A stretch of 64,000 bases of DNA from Argentina anserina (taxonomy: Eukaryota > Streptophyta > Magnoliopsida > Rosales > Rosaceae): assembly GCF_933775445.1 (NCBI RefSeq), contig NW_026089430.1:41169-105168 (forward strand). The letters are read 5' to 3'. Both the position numbers and the translations under genes were made by a program. Positions within the stretch are counted from its first letter, which is position 1; every line of letters begins with the position of its first letter. Under the pieces are notes generated by a model. It saw nothing but the letters and a program-made list of their open reading frames with translations, was not told the origin of the DNA and searched no databases. Positions 1-13,000 of the stretch are shown here, in pieces.

Positions 1-138
1 AAACACACGCCCACACTGGAAACACTCTCAAATTCAATAGAAACTCGCATCAGAAAGATACTCAAACGAGAATTGAAAAGATACTCAAATTGCAATAGTA
101 AACTTACTCAAACGATAGAAAGATACTCAGTTTGAAAG
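1..138 (+). repeat. Exemplar short monomer (138 bp)
   Basis: This is a complete short-form unit, taken from AAACACACG to the base before the next AAACACACG. It splits into seven AAA-led sub-units of 19, 21, 13, 23, 23, 19 and 20 bp. It carries the left-domain CTTACTC variant. It lacks the 12-bp block AAAGGCTTACAG found in the long form, so AACTCGCATCAG runs straight into AAAGATACTC. Short units are frequent in the first 23 kb. In the second half they are a minority that recur at fixed places in higher-order blocks. Confidence 0.95.
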
Positions 139-276
139 AAACACACGCCCACACTGGAAACACTCTCAAATTCAATAGAAACTCGCATCAGAAAGATACT
201 CAAACGAGAATTGAAAAGATACTCAAATTGCAATAGTAAACTTACTCAAACGATAGAAATATACTCAGTTTTAAAG

Positions 277-426
277 AAACACACGCCCACACTGGAAACA
301 CTCTCAAATTCAATAGAAACTCGCATCAGAAAGGCTTACAGAAAGATACTCAAACGAGAATTGAAAAGATACTCAAAGTGCAATTGTAAACATACTCAAA
401 CGATAGAAAGATACTCAGTTTGAAAG
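277..426 (+). repeat. Exemplar long monomer (150 bp)
   Basis: This is a complete long-form unit. Its sub-units lie at 277-295, 296-316, 317-329, 330-341 (the 12-bp block), 342-364, 365-387, 388-406 and 407-426. All begin with AAA, and several share the core AAAGATACTCA or AAACATACTCA. The 12-bp block is bounded by CAGAAAG at 327-333 and again at 339-345. One slippage or unequal exchange between those direct repeats would convert long to short exactly. At 150 bp the unit is close to the 147 bp of a nucleosome core; any phasing role is inference. This form dominates from about 22.5 kb onward. Confidence 0.95.
330..341 (+). repeat. 12-bp long/short switch block between CAGAAAG direct repeats
   Basis: AAAGGCTTACAG is present in long monomers and precisely absent from short ones. 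The 7-bp direct repeat CAGAAAG starts at 327 and again at 339, 12 bp apart, the exact length of the indel. The block itself starts with AAA and ends in AG like the other sub-units. That favours loss from an ancestral long monomer over insertion, but direction cannot be proven here. Losing 12 bp keeps any reading frame, which is why open frames survive across both lengths. Confidence 0.85.
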
Positions 427-1434
427 AAACACACGCCCACACTGGAAACACTCTCAAATTCAATAGAAACTCGCATCAGAAAGGCTTACAGAAAGATACT
501 CAAACGAGAATTGAAAAGATACTCAAATTGCAATTGTAAACATACTCAAACGATAGAAAGATACTCAGTTTGAAAGAAACACACGCCCACACTGGAAACA
601 CTCTCAAATTCAATAGAAACTCGCATCAGAAAGATACTCAAACGAGAATTGAAAAGATACTCAAATTGCAATAGTAAACTTACTCAAACGATAGAAAGAT
701 ACTCAGTTTGAAAGAAACACACGCCCACACTGGAAACACTCTCAAATTCAATAGAAACTCGCATCAGAAAGATACTCAAACGAGAATTGAAAAGATACTC
801 AAAGTGCAATAGTAAACATACTCAAACGATAGAAAGATACTCAGTTTGAAAGAAACACACGCCCACACTGGAAACACTCTCAAATTAAATAAAAACTCGC
901 ATCAGAAAGGCTTACAGAAAGATACTCAAACGAGAATTGAAAAGATACTCAAAGTGCAATAGTAAACATACTCAAACGATAGAAAGATACTCAGTTTGAA
1001 AGAAACACACGCCCACACTGGAAACACTCTCAAATTCAATAGAAACTCGCATCAGAAAGGCTTACAGAAAGATACTCAAACGAGAATTGAAAAGATACTC
1101 AAAGTGCAATTGTAAACATACTCAAACGATAGAAAGATACTCAGTTTGAAAGAAACACACGCCCACACTGGAACCACTCCCAAATTCAATAGAAACTCGC
1201 ATCAGAAAGGCTTACAGAAAGATACTCAAACGAGAATTGAAAAGATACTCAAAGTGCAATAGTAAACATACTCAAACGATAGAAAGATACTCAGTTTGAA
1301 AGAACACACGCCCACACTGGAAACACTCTCAAATTCAATAGAAACTCGCATCAGAAAGGGTTACAGAAAGATACTCAAACGAGAATTGAAAAGATACTCA
1401 AAGTGCAATAGTAAACATACTCAAACGATAGAAA

Positions 1435-3514
1435 GATACTCAGTTTGAAAGAAACACACGCCCACACTGGAAACACTCTCAAATTCAATAGAAACTCGCA
1501 TCAGAAAGATACTCAAACGAGAATTGAAAAGATACTCAAATTGCAATAGTAAACTTACTCAAACGATAGAAAGATACTCAGTTTGAAAGAAACACACGCC
1601 CACACTGGAAACACTCTCAAATTCAATAGAAACTGGCATCAGAAAGATACTCAAACGAGAATTGAAAAGATACTCAAATTGCAATAGTAAACTTACTCAA
1701 ACGATAGAAAGATACTCAGTTTGAAAGAAACACACGCCCACACTGGAAACACTCTCAAATTCAATAGAAACTCGCATCAGAAAGATACTCAAACGAGAAT
1801 TGAAAAGATACTCAAATTGCAATAGTAAACTTACTCAAACGATAGAAAGATACTCAGTTTGAAAGAAACACACGCCCACACTGGAAACACTCTCAAATTC
1901 AATAGAAACTCGCATCAGAAAGGCTTACAGAAAGATACTCAAACGAGAATTGAAAAGATACTCAAATTGCAATTGTAAACATACTCAAACGATAGAAAGA
2001 TACTCAGTTTGAAAGAAACACACGCCCACACTGGAAACACTCTCAAATTCAATAGAAACTCGCATCAGAAAGGCTTACAGAAAGATACTCAAACGAGAAT
2101 TGAAAAGATACTCAAAGTGCAGTTGTAAACATACTCAAACGATAGAAAGATACTCAGTTTGAAAGAAACACACGCCCACACTGGAAACACTCTCAAATTC
2201 AATAGAAACTCGCATCAGAAAGATACTCAAACGAGAATTGAAAAGATACTCAAATTGCAATAGTAAACATACTCAAACGATAGAAAGATACTCAGTTTGA
2301 AAGAAACACACGCCCACACTGGAAACACTCTCAAATTCAATAGAAACTCGCATCAGAAAGATACTCAAACGAGAATTGAAAAGATACTCAAAGTGCAATA
2401 GTAAACTTACTCAAACGATAGAAAGATACTCAGTTTGAAAGAAACACACGCCCACATTGGAAACACTCTCAAATTCAATAGAAACTCGCATCAGAAAGAT
2501 ACTCAAACGAGAATTGAAAAGATACTCAAATTGCAATAGTAAACTTACTCAAACGATAGAAAGATACTCAGTTTGAAAGAAACACACGCCCACACTAGAA
2601 ACACTCCCAAATTCAATAGAAACTCGCATCAGAAAGATACTCAAACGAGAATTGAAAAGATACTCAAAGTGCAATAGTAAACATACTCAAACGATAGAAA
2701 GATACTCAGTTTGAAAGAAACACACGCCCACACTGGATACACTCTCAAATTCAATAGAAACTCGCATCAGAAAGGCTTACAGAAAGATACTCAAACGAGA
2801 ATTGAAAAGATACTCAAAGTGCAATAGTAAACATACTCAAACGATAGAAAGATACTCAGTTTGAAAGAAACACACGCCCAAACTGGAAACACTCTCAAAT
2901 TCAATAGAAACTCGCATCATAAAGATACTCAAACGAGAATTGAAAAGATACTAAAATTGCAATAGTAAACTTACTCAAACGATAGAAAGATACTCAGTTT
3001 GAAAGAAACACACGCCCACACTGGAAACACTCTCAAATTCAATAGAAACTCGCATCAGAAAGATACTCAAACGAGAATTGAAAAGATACTCAAATTGCAA
3101 TAGTAAACTTACTCAAACGATAGAAAGATACTCAGTTTGAAAGAAACACACGCCCACACTGGAAACACTCTCAAATTCAATAGAAACTGGCATCAGAAAG
3201 ATACTCAAACGAGAATTGAAAAGATACTCAAATTGCAATAGTAAACTTACTCAAACGATAGAAAGATACTCAGTTTGAAAGAAACACACGCCCACACTGG
3301 AAACACTCTCAAATTCAATAGAAACTCGCATCAGAAAGATACTCAAACGAGAATTGAAAAGATACTCAAATTGCAATAGTAAACTTACTCAAACGATAGA
3401 AAGATACTCAGTTTGAAAGAAACACACGCCCACACTGGAAACACTCTCAAATTCAATAGAAACTCGCATCAGAAAGGCTTACAGAAAGATACTCAAACGA
3501 GAATTGAAAAGATA
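1435..3514. repeat. 1,554-bp-period duplication (approx. 1435-1960 and 2989-3514)
   Basis: A rare variant AACTGGCATCAG (G for C) occurs at 1631 and again at 3185, 1,554 bp apart. The flanking run of short CTTACTC monomers matches at the same offset. The match ends where the first copy has a long monomer with TTGCAATTG (near 1960) and the second has GTGCAATAG (near 3514). Edges are read by eye and approximate. The two copies show that several monomers moved as one segment. Confidence 0.7.
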
Positions 3515-4029
3515 CTCAAAGTGCAATAGTAAACATACTCAAACGATAGAAAGATACTCAGTTTGAAAGAAACACCCGCCCACACTGGAAACACTCTCAA
3601 ATTCAATAGAAACTCGCATCAGAAAGGCTTACAGAAAGATACTCAAACGAGAATTGAAAACATACTCAAAGTGCAATAGTAAACATACTCAAACGATAGA
3701 AAGATACTCAGTTTGAAAGAACACACGCCCACACTGGAAACACTCTCAAATTCAATAGAAACTCGCATCAGAAAGGCTTACAGAAAGATACTCAAACGAG
3801 AATTGAAAAGATACTCAAAGTGCAATAGTAAACATACTCAAACGATAGAAAGATACTCAGTTTGAAAGAAACACACGCCCACACTGGAAACACTCTAAAT
3901 TCAATAGAAACTCGCATCAGAAAGGCTTACAGAAAGATACTCAAACGAGAATTGAAAAGATACTCAACGTGCAATAGTAAACATACTCAAACGATAGAAA
4001 GATACTCAGTTTGAAAGAACACACGCCCA

Positions 4030-7000
4030 CACTGGAAACACTCTCTAATTCAATAGAAACTCGCATCAGAAAGGCTTACAGAAAGATACTCAAACGAGAA
4101 TTGAAAAGATACTCAAAGTGCAATAGTAAACATACTCAAACGATAGAAAGATACTCAGTTTGAAAAAAACACACGCCCACACTGGAAACACTCTCAAATT
4201 CAATAGAAACTCGCATCAGAAAGGCTTACAGAAAGATACTCAAATGAGAATTGAAAAGATACTCAAAGTGCAATAGTAAACATACTCAAACGATAGAAAG
4301 ATACTCAGTTTGAAAGAAACACACGCCCACACTGGAAACACTCTCAAATTCAATAGAAACTCGCATCAGAAAGGCTTACAGAAAGATACTCAAACGAGAA
4401 TTGAAAAGATACTCAAAGTGCAATAGTAAACATACTCAAACGATAGAAAGATACTCAGTTTGAAAGAAACACACGCCCACACTGGAAACACTCTCAAATT
4501 CAATAGAAACTCGCATCAGAAAGATACTCAAACGAGAATTGAAAAGATACTCAAATTGCAATAGTAAACTTACTCAAACGATAGAAATATACTCAGTTTT
4601 AAAGAAACACACGCCCACACTGGAAACACTCTCAAATTCAATAGAAACTCGCATCAGAAAGGCTTACAGAAAGATACTCAAACGAGAATTGAAAAGATAC
4701 TCAAAGTGCAATAGTAAACATACTCAAACGATAGAAAGATACTCAGTTTGAAAGAAACACACGCCCACACTGGAAACACTCTCAAATTCAATAGAAACTC
4801 GCATCAGAAAGGCTTACAGAAAGATACTCAAACGAGAATTGAAAAGATACTCAAATTGCAATTGTAAACATACTCAAACGATAGAAAGATACTCAGTTTG
4901 AAAGAAACACACGCCCACACTGGAAACACTCTCAAATTCAATAGAAACTCGCATCAGAAAGATACTCAAACGAGAATTGAAAAGATACTCAAATTGCAAT
5001 TGTAAACATACTCAAACGATAGAAAGATACTCAGTTTGAAAGAAACACACGCCCACACTGGAAACACTCTCAAATTCAATAGAAACTCGCATCAGAAAGA
5101 TACTCAAACGAGAATTGAAAAGATACTCAAATTGCAATAGTAAACTTACTCAAACGATAGAAAGATACTCAGTTTGAAAGAAACACACGCCCACACTGGA
5201 AACACTCTCAAATTCAATAGAAACTCGCATCAGAAAGATACTCAAACGAGAATTGAAAAGATACTCAAATTGCAATAGTAAACTTACTCAAACGATAGAA
5301 ATATACTCAGTTTTAAAGAAACACACGCCCACACTGGAAACACTCTCAAATTCAATAGAAACTCGCATCAGAAAGATACTCAAACGAGAATTGAAAAGAT
5401 ACTCAAATTGCAATAGTAAACTTACTCAAACGATAGAAATATACTCAGTTTTAAAGAAACACACGCCCACACTGGAAACACTCTCAAATTCAATAGAAAC
5501 TCGCATCAGAAAGGCTTACAGAAAGATACTCAAACGAGAATTGAAAAGATACTCAAAGTGCAATAGTAAACATACTCAAACGATAGAAAGATACTAAGTT
5601 TGAAAGAAACACACGCCCACACTGGAAACACTCTCAAATTCAATAGAAACTCGCATCAGAAAGGCTTACAGAAAGATACTCAAACGAGAATTGAAAAGAT
5701 ACTCAAATTGCAATTGTAAACATACTCAAACGATAGAAAGATACTCAGTTTGAAAGAAACACACGCCCACACTGGAAACACTCTCAAATTCAATAGAAAC
5801 TCGCATCAGAAAGATACTCAAACGAGAATTGAAAAGATACTCAAATTGCAATAGTAAACTTACTCAAACGATAGAAAGATACTCAGTTTGAAAGAAACAC
5901 ACGCCCACATTGGAAACACTCTCAAATTCAATAGAAACTCGCATCAGAAAGATACTCAAACGAGAATTGAAAAGATACTCAAATTGCAATAGTAAACTTA
6001 CTCAAACGATAGAAAGATACTCAGTTTGAAAGAAACACACGCCCACACTGGAAACACTCTCAAATTCAATAGAAACTCGCATCAGAAAGGCTTACAGAAA
6101 GATACTCAAACGAGAATTGAAAAGATACTCAAAGTGCAATAGTAAACATACTCAAACGATAGAAAGATACTCAGTTTGAAAGAAACACACGCCCACACTG
6201 GAAACACTCTCAAATTCAATAGAAACTCGCATCAGAAAGATACTCAAACGAGAATTGAAAAGATACTCAAATTGCAATAGTAAACTTACTCAAACGATAG
6301 AAATATACTCAGTTTTAAAGAAACACACGCCCACACTGGAAACACTCTCAAATTCAATAGAAACTCGCATCAGAAAGGCTTACAGAAAGATACTCAAACG
6401 AGAATTGAAAAGATACTCAAAGTGCAATAGTAAACATACTCAAACGATAGAAAGATACTCAGTTTGAAAGAAACACACGCCCACACTGGAAACACTCTCA
6501 AATTCAATAGAAACTCGCATCAGAAAGGCTTACAGAAAGATACTCAAACGAGAATTGAAAAGATACTCAAATTGCAATTGTAAACATACTCAAACGATAG
6601 AAAGATACTCAGTTTGAAAGAAACACACGCCCACACTGGAAACACTCTCAAATTCAATAGAAACTCGCATCAGAAAGATACTCAAACGAGAATTGAAAAG
6701 ATACTCAAATTGCAATAGTAAACTTACTCAAACGATAGAAAGATACTCAGTTTGAAAGAAACACACGCCCACATTGGAAACACTCTCAAATTCAATAGAA
6801 ACTCGCATCAGAAAGATACTCAAACGAGAATTGAAAAGATACTCAAATTGCAATAGTAAACTTACTCAAACGATAGAAAGATACTCAGTTTGAAAGAAAC
6901 ACACGCCCACACTGGAAACACTCTCAAATTCAATAGAAACTCGCATCAGAAAGGCTTACAGAAAGATACTCAAACGAGAATTGAAAAGATACTCAAAGTG

Positions 7001-10000
7001 CAATAGTAAACATACTCAAACGATAGAAAGATACTCAGTTTGAAAGAAACACACGCCCACACTGGAAACACTCTCAAATTCAATAGAAACTCGCATCAGA
7101 AAGGCTTACAGAAAGATACTCAAACGAGAATTGAAAAGATACTCAAAGTGCAATAGTAAACATACTCAAACGATAGAAAGATACTCAGTTTGAAAGAACA
7201 CACGCCCACACTGGAAACACTCTCAAATTCAATAGAAACTCGCATCAGAAAGGCTTACAGAAAGATACTCAAACGAGAATTGAAAAGATACTCAAAGTGC
7301 AATAGTAAACATACTCAAACGATAGAAAGATACTCAGTTTGAAAGAAACACACGCCCACATTGGAAACACTCTAAATTCAATAGAAACTCGCATCAGAAA
7401 GGCTTACAGAAAGATACTCAAACGAGAATTGAAAAGATACTCAACGTGCAATAGTAAACATACTCAAACGATAGAAAGATACTCAGTTTGAAAGAACACA
7501 CGCCCACACTGGAAACACTCTCTAATTCAATAGAAACTCGCATCAGAAAGGCTTACAGAAAGATACTCAAACGAGAATTGAAAAGATACTCAAAGTGCAA
7601 TAGTAAACATACTCAAACGATAGAAAGATACTCAGTTTGAAAAAAACACACGCCCACACTGGAAACACTCTCAAATTCAATAGAAACTCGCATCAGAAAG
7701 GCTTACAGAAAGATACTCAAATGAGAATTGAAAAGATACTCAAAGTGCAATAGTAAACATACTCAAACGATAGAAAGATACTCAGTTTGAAAGAAACACA
7801 CGCCCACACTGGAAACACTCTCAAATTCAATAGAAACTCGCATCAGAAAGGCTTACAGAAAGATACTCAAACGAGAATTGAAAAGATACTCAAAGTGCAA
7901 TAGTAAACATACTCAAACGATAGAAAGATACTCAGTTTGAAAGAACACACACCCACACTGGAAACACTCTCAAATTCAATAGAAACTCGCATCAGAAAGG
8001 CTTACAGAAAGATACTCCAACGAGAATTGAAAAGATACTCAAAGTGCAATAGTAAACATACTCAAACGATAGAAAGATACTCAGTTTGAAAGAAACACAC
8101 GCCCACACTGGAAACACTCTAAATTCAATAGAAACTCGCATCAGAAAGGCTTACGGAAAGATACTCAAACGAGAATTGAAAAGATACTCAACGTGCAATA
8201 GTAAACATACTCAAACGATAGAAAGATACTCAGTTTGAAAGAACACACGCCCACACTGGAAACACTCTCTAATTCAATAGAAACTCGCATCAGAAAGGCT
8301 TACAGAAAGATACTCAAACGAGAATTGAAAAGATACTCAAATTGCAATAGTAAACATACTCAAACGATAGAAAGATACTCAGTTTGAAAGAAACACACGC
8401 CCACACTGGAAACACTATCAAATTCAATAGAAACTCGCATCAGAAAGATACTCAAACGAGAATTGAAAAGATACTCAAAGTGCAATAGTAAACATACTCA
8501 AACGATAGAAAGATACTCAGTTTGAAAGAAACACACGCCCACACTAGAAACACTCTCAAATTCAATAAAAACTCGCATCAGAAAGATACTCAAACGAGAA
8601 TTGAAAAGATACTCAAAGTGCAATAGTAAACATACTCAAACGATAGAAAGATACTCAGTTTGAAAGAAACACACGCCCACACTGGAAACACTCTCAAATT
8701 CAATAGAAACTCGCATAAGAAAGGCTTACAGAAAGATACTCAAACGAGAATTGAAAAGATACTCAAAGTGCAATAGTAAACATACTCAAACGATAGAAAG
8801 ATACTCAGTTTGAAAGAAACACACGCCCACATTGGAAACACTCTCAAATTCAATAGAAACTCGCATCAGAAAGATACTCAAACGAGAATTGAAAAGATAC
8901 TCAAATTGCAATAGTAAACTTACTCAAACGATAGAAAGATACTCAGTTTGAAAGAAACACACGCCCACATTGGAAACACTCTCAAATTCAATAGAAACTC
9001 GCATCAGAAAGGCTTACAGAAAGATACTCAAACGAGAATTGAAAAGATACTCAAAGTGCAATAGTAAACATACTCAAACGATAGAAAGATACTCAGTTTG
9101 AAAGAAACACACGCCCACACTGGAAACACTCTCAAATTCAATAGAAACTCGCATCAGAAAGGCTTACAGAAAGATACTCAAACGAGAATTGAAAAGATAC
9201 TCAAAGTGCAATAGTAAACATACTCAAACGATAGAAAGATACTCAGTTTGAAAAAAACACACGCCCACACTGGAAACACTCTCAAATTCAATAGAAACTC
9301 GCATCAGAAAGGCTTACAGAAAGATACTCAAATGAGAATTGAAAAGATACTCAAAGTGCAATAGTAAACATACTCAAACGATAGAAAGATACTCAGTTTG
9401 AAAGAAACACACGCCCACACTGGAAACACTCTCAAATTCAATAGAAACTCGCATCAGAAAGGCTTACAGAAAGATACTCAAACGAGAATTGAAAAGATAC
9501 TCAAAGTGCAATAGTAAACATACTCAAACGATAGAAAGATACTCAGTTTGAAAGAAACACACGCCCACACTGGAAACACTCTCAAATTCAATAGAAACTC
9601 GCATCAGAAAGATACTCAAACGAGAATTGAAAAGATACTCAAATTGCAATAGTAAACTTACTCAAACGATAGAAATATACTCAGTTTTAAAGAAACACAC
9701 GCCCACACTGGAAACACTCTCAAATTCAATAGAAACTCGCATCAGAAAGGCTTACAGAAAGATACTCAAACGAGAATTGAAAAGATACTCAAAGTGCAAT
9801 AGTAAACATACTCAAACGATAGAAAGATACTAAGTTTGAAAGAAACACACGCCCACACTGGAAACACTCTCAAATTCAATAGAAACTCGCATCAGAAAGG
9901 CTTACAGAAAGATACTCAAACGAGAATTGAAAAGATACTCAAATTGCAATTGTAAACATACTCAAACGATAGAAAGATACTCAGTTTGAAAGAAACACAC

Positions 10001-13000
10001 GCCCACACTGGAAACACTCTCAAATTCAATAGAAACTCGCATCAGAAAGATACTCAAACGAGAATTGAAAAGATACTCAAATTGCAATTGTAAACATACT
10101 CAAACGATAGAAAGATACTCAGTTTGAAAGAAACACACGCCCACACTGGAAACACTCTCAAATTCAATAGAAACTCGCATCAGAAAGATACTCAAACGAG
10201 AATTGAAAAGATACTCAAATTGCAATAGTAAACTTACTCAAACGATAGAAAGATACTCAGTTTGAAAGAAACACACGCCCACACTGGAAACACTCTCAAA
10301 TTCAATAGAAACTCGCATCAGAAAGATACTCAAACGAGAATTGAAAAGATACTCAAATTGCAATAGTAAACTTACTCAAACGATAGAAATATACTCAGTT
10401 TTAAAGAAACACACGCCCACACTGGAAACACTCTCAAATTCAATAGAAACTCGCATCAGAAAGATACTCAAACGAGAATTGAAAAGATACTCAAATTGCA
10501 ATAGTAAACATACTCAAACGATAGAAATATACTCAGTTTTAAAGAAACACACGCCCACACTGGAAACACTCTCAAATTCAATAGAAACTCGCATCAGAAA
10601 GGCTTACAGAAAGATACTCAAACGAGAATTGAAAAGATACTCAAAGTGCAATAGTAAACATACTCAAACGATAGAAAGATACTAAGTTTGAAAGAAACAC
10701 ACGCCCACACTGGAAACACTCTCAAATTCAATAGAAACTCGCATCAGAAAGGCGTACAGAAAGATACTCAAACGAGAATTGAAAAGATACTCAAATTGCA
10801 ATTGTAAACATACTCAAACGATAGAAAGATACTCAGTTTGAAAGAAACACACGCCCACACTGGAAACACTCTCAAATTCAATAGAAACTCGCATCAGAAA
10901 GATACTCAAACGAGAATTGAAAAGATACTCAAATTGCAATAGTAAACTTACTCAAACGATAGAAAGATACTCAGTTTGAAAGAAACACACGCCCACATTG
11001 GAAACACTCTCAAATTCAATAGAAACTCGCATCAGAAAGATACTCAAACGAGAATTGAAAAGATACTCAAATTGCAATAGTAAACTTACTCAAACGATAG
11101 AAAGATACTCAGTTTGAAAGAAACACACGCCCACACTGGAAACACTCTCAAATTCAATAGAAACTCGCATCAGAAAGGCTTACAGAAAGATACTCAAACG
11201 AGAATTGAAAAGATACTCAAAGTGCAATAGTAAACATACTCAAACGATAGAAAGATACTCAGTTTGAAAGAAACACACGCCCACACTGGAAACACTCTCA
11301 AATTCAATAGAAACTCGCATCAGAAAGATACTCAAACGAGAATTGAAAAGATACTCAAATTGCAATAGTAAACTTACTCAAACGATAGAAATATACTCAG
11401 TTTTAAAGAAACACACGCCCACACTGGAAACACTCTCAAATTCAATAGAAACTCGCATCAGAAAGGCTTACAGAAAGATACTCAAACGAGAATTGAAAAG
11501 ATACTCAAAGTGCAATAGTAAACATACTCAAACGATAGAAAGATACTCAGTTTGAAAGAAACACACGCCCACACTGGAAACACTCTCAAATTCAATAGAA
11601 ACTCGCATCAGAAAGGCTTACAGAAAGATACTCAAACGAGAATTGAAAAGATACTCAAATTGCAATAGTAAACATACTCAAACGATAGAAAGATACTCAG
11701 TTTGAAAGAAACACACGCCCACACTGGAAACACTCTCAAATTCAATAGAAACTCGCATCAGAAAGATACTCAAACGAGAATTGAAAAGATACTCAAATTG
11801 CAATAGTAAACTTACTCAAACGATAGAAAGATACTCAGTTTGAAAGAAACACACGCCCACATTGGAAACACTCTCAAATTCAATAGAAACTCGCATCAGA
11901 AAGATACTCAAACGAGAATTGAAAAGATACTCAAATTGCAATAGTAAACTTACTCAAACGATAGAAAGATACTCAGTTTGAAAGAAACACACGCCCACAC
12001 TGGAAACACTCTCAAATTCAATAGAAACTCGCATCAGAAAGGCTTACAGAAAGATACTCAAACGAGAATTGAAAAGATACTCAAAGTGCAATAGTAAACA
12101 TACTCAAACGATAGAAAGATACTCAGTTTGAAAGAAACACACGCCCACACTGGAAACACTCTCAAATTCAATAGAAACTCGCATCAGAAAGGCTTACAGA
12201 AAGATACTCAAACGAGAATTGAAAAGATACTCAAAGTGCAATAGTAAACATACTCAAACGATAGAAAGATACTCAGTTTGAAAGAACACACGCCCACACT
12301 GGAAACACTCTCAAATTCAATAGAAACTCGCATCAGAAAGGCTTACAGAAAGATACTCAAACGAGAATTGAAAAGATACTCAAAGTGCAATAGTAAACAT
12401 ACTCAAACGATAGAAAGATACTCAGTTTGAAAGAAACACACGCCCACACTGGAAACACTCTAAATTCAATAGAAACTCGCATCAGAAAGGCTTACAGAAA
12501 GATACTCAAACGAGAATTGAAAAGATACTCAACGTGCAATAGTAAACATACTCAAACGATAGAAAGATACTCAGTTTGAAAGAACACACGCCCACACTGG
12601 AAACACTCTCTAATTCAATAGAAACTCGCATCAGAAAGGCTTACAGAAAGATACTCAAACGAGAATTGAAAAGATACTCAAAGTGCAATAGTAAACATAC
12701 TCAAACGATAGAAAGATACTCAGTTTGAAAAAAACACACGCCCACACTGGAAACACTCTCAAATTCAATAGAAACTCGCATCAGAAAGGCTTACAGAAAG
12801 ATACTCAAATGAGAATTGAAAAGATACTCAAAGTGCAATAGTAAACATACTCAAACGATAGAAAGATACTCAGTTTGAAAGAAACACACGCCCACACTGG
12901 AAACACTCTCAAATTCAATAGAAACTCGCATCAGAAAGGCTTACAGAAAGATACTCAAACGAGAATTGAAAAGATACTCAAAGTGCAATAGTAAACATAC

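Noticed and set aside
4241..4250. CAAATGAGAA variant as a possible ATG start codon (also near 7716, 9329, 12804, 15703 and 18637)
   Set aside because: It introduces an ATG, but the next codons are within the ordinary repeat and soon reach a stop. It is useful only as a marker of the higher-order copies.
5253..5597. 114-codon plus-strand open frame (similar frames at 211, 4539, 6255, 9627, 10341, 11343, 20109, 21399 and 22273)
   Set aside because: It starts at TTG, consists only of satellite monomers and exists because TGA became TTA in the AGTTTTAAAG variant. Neighbouring units keep the stop. Codon variation is nonsynonymous and there is no gene-like context.
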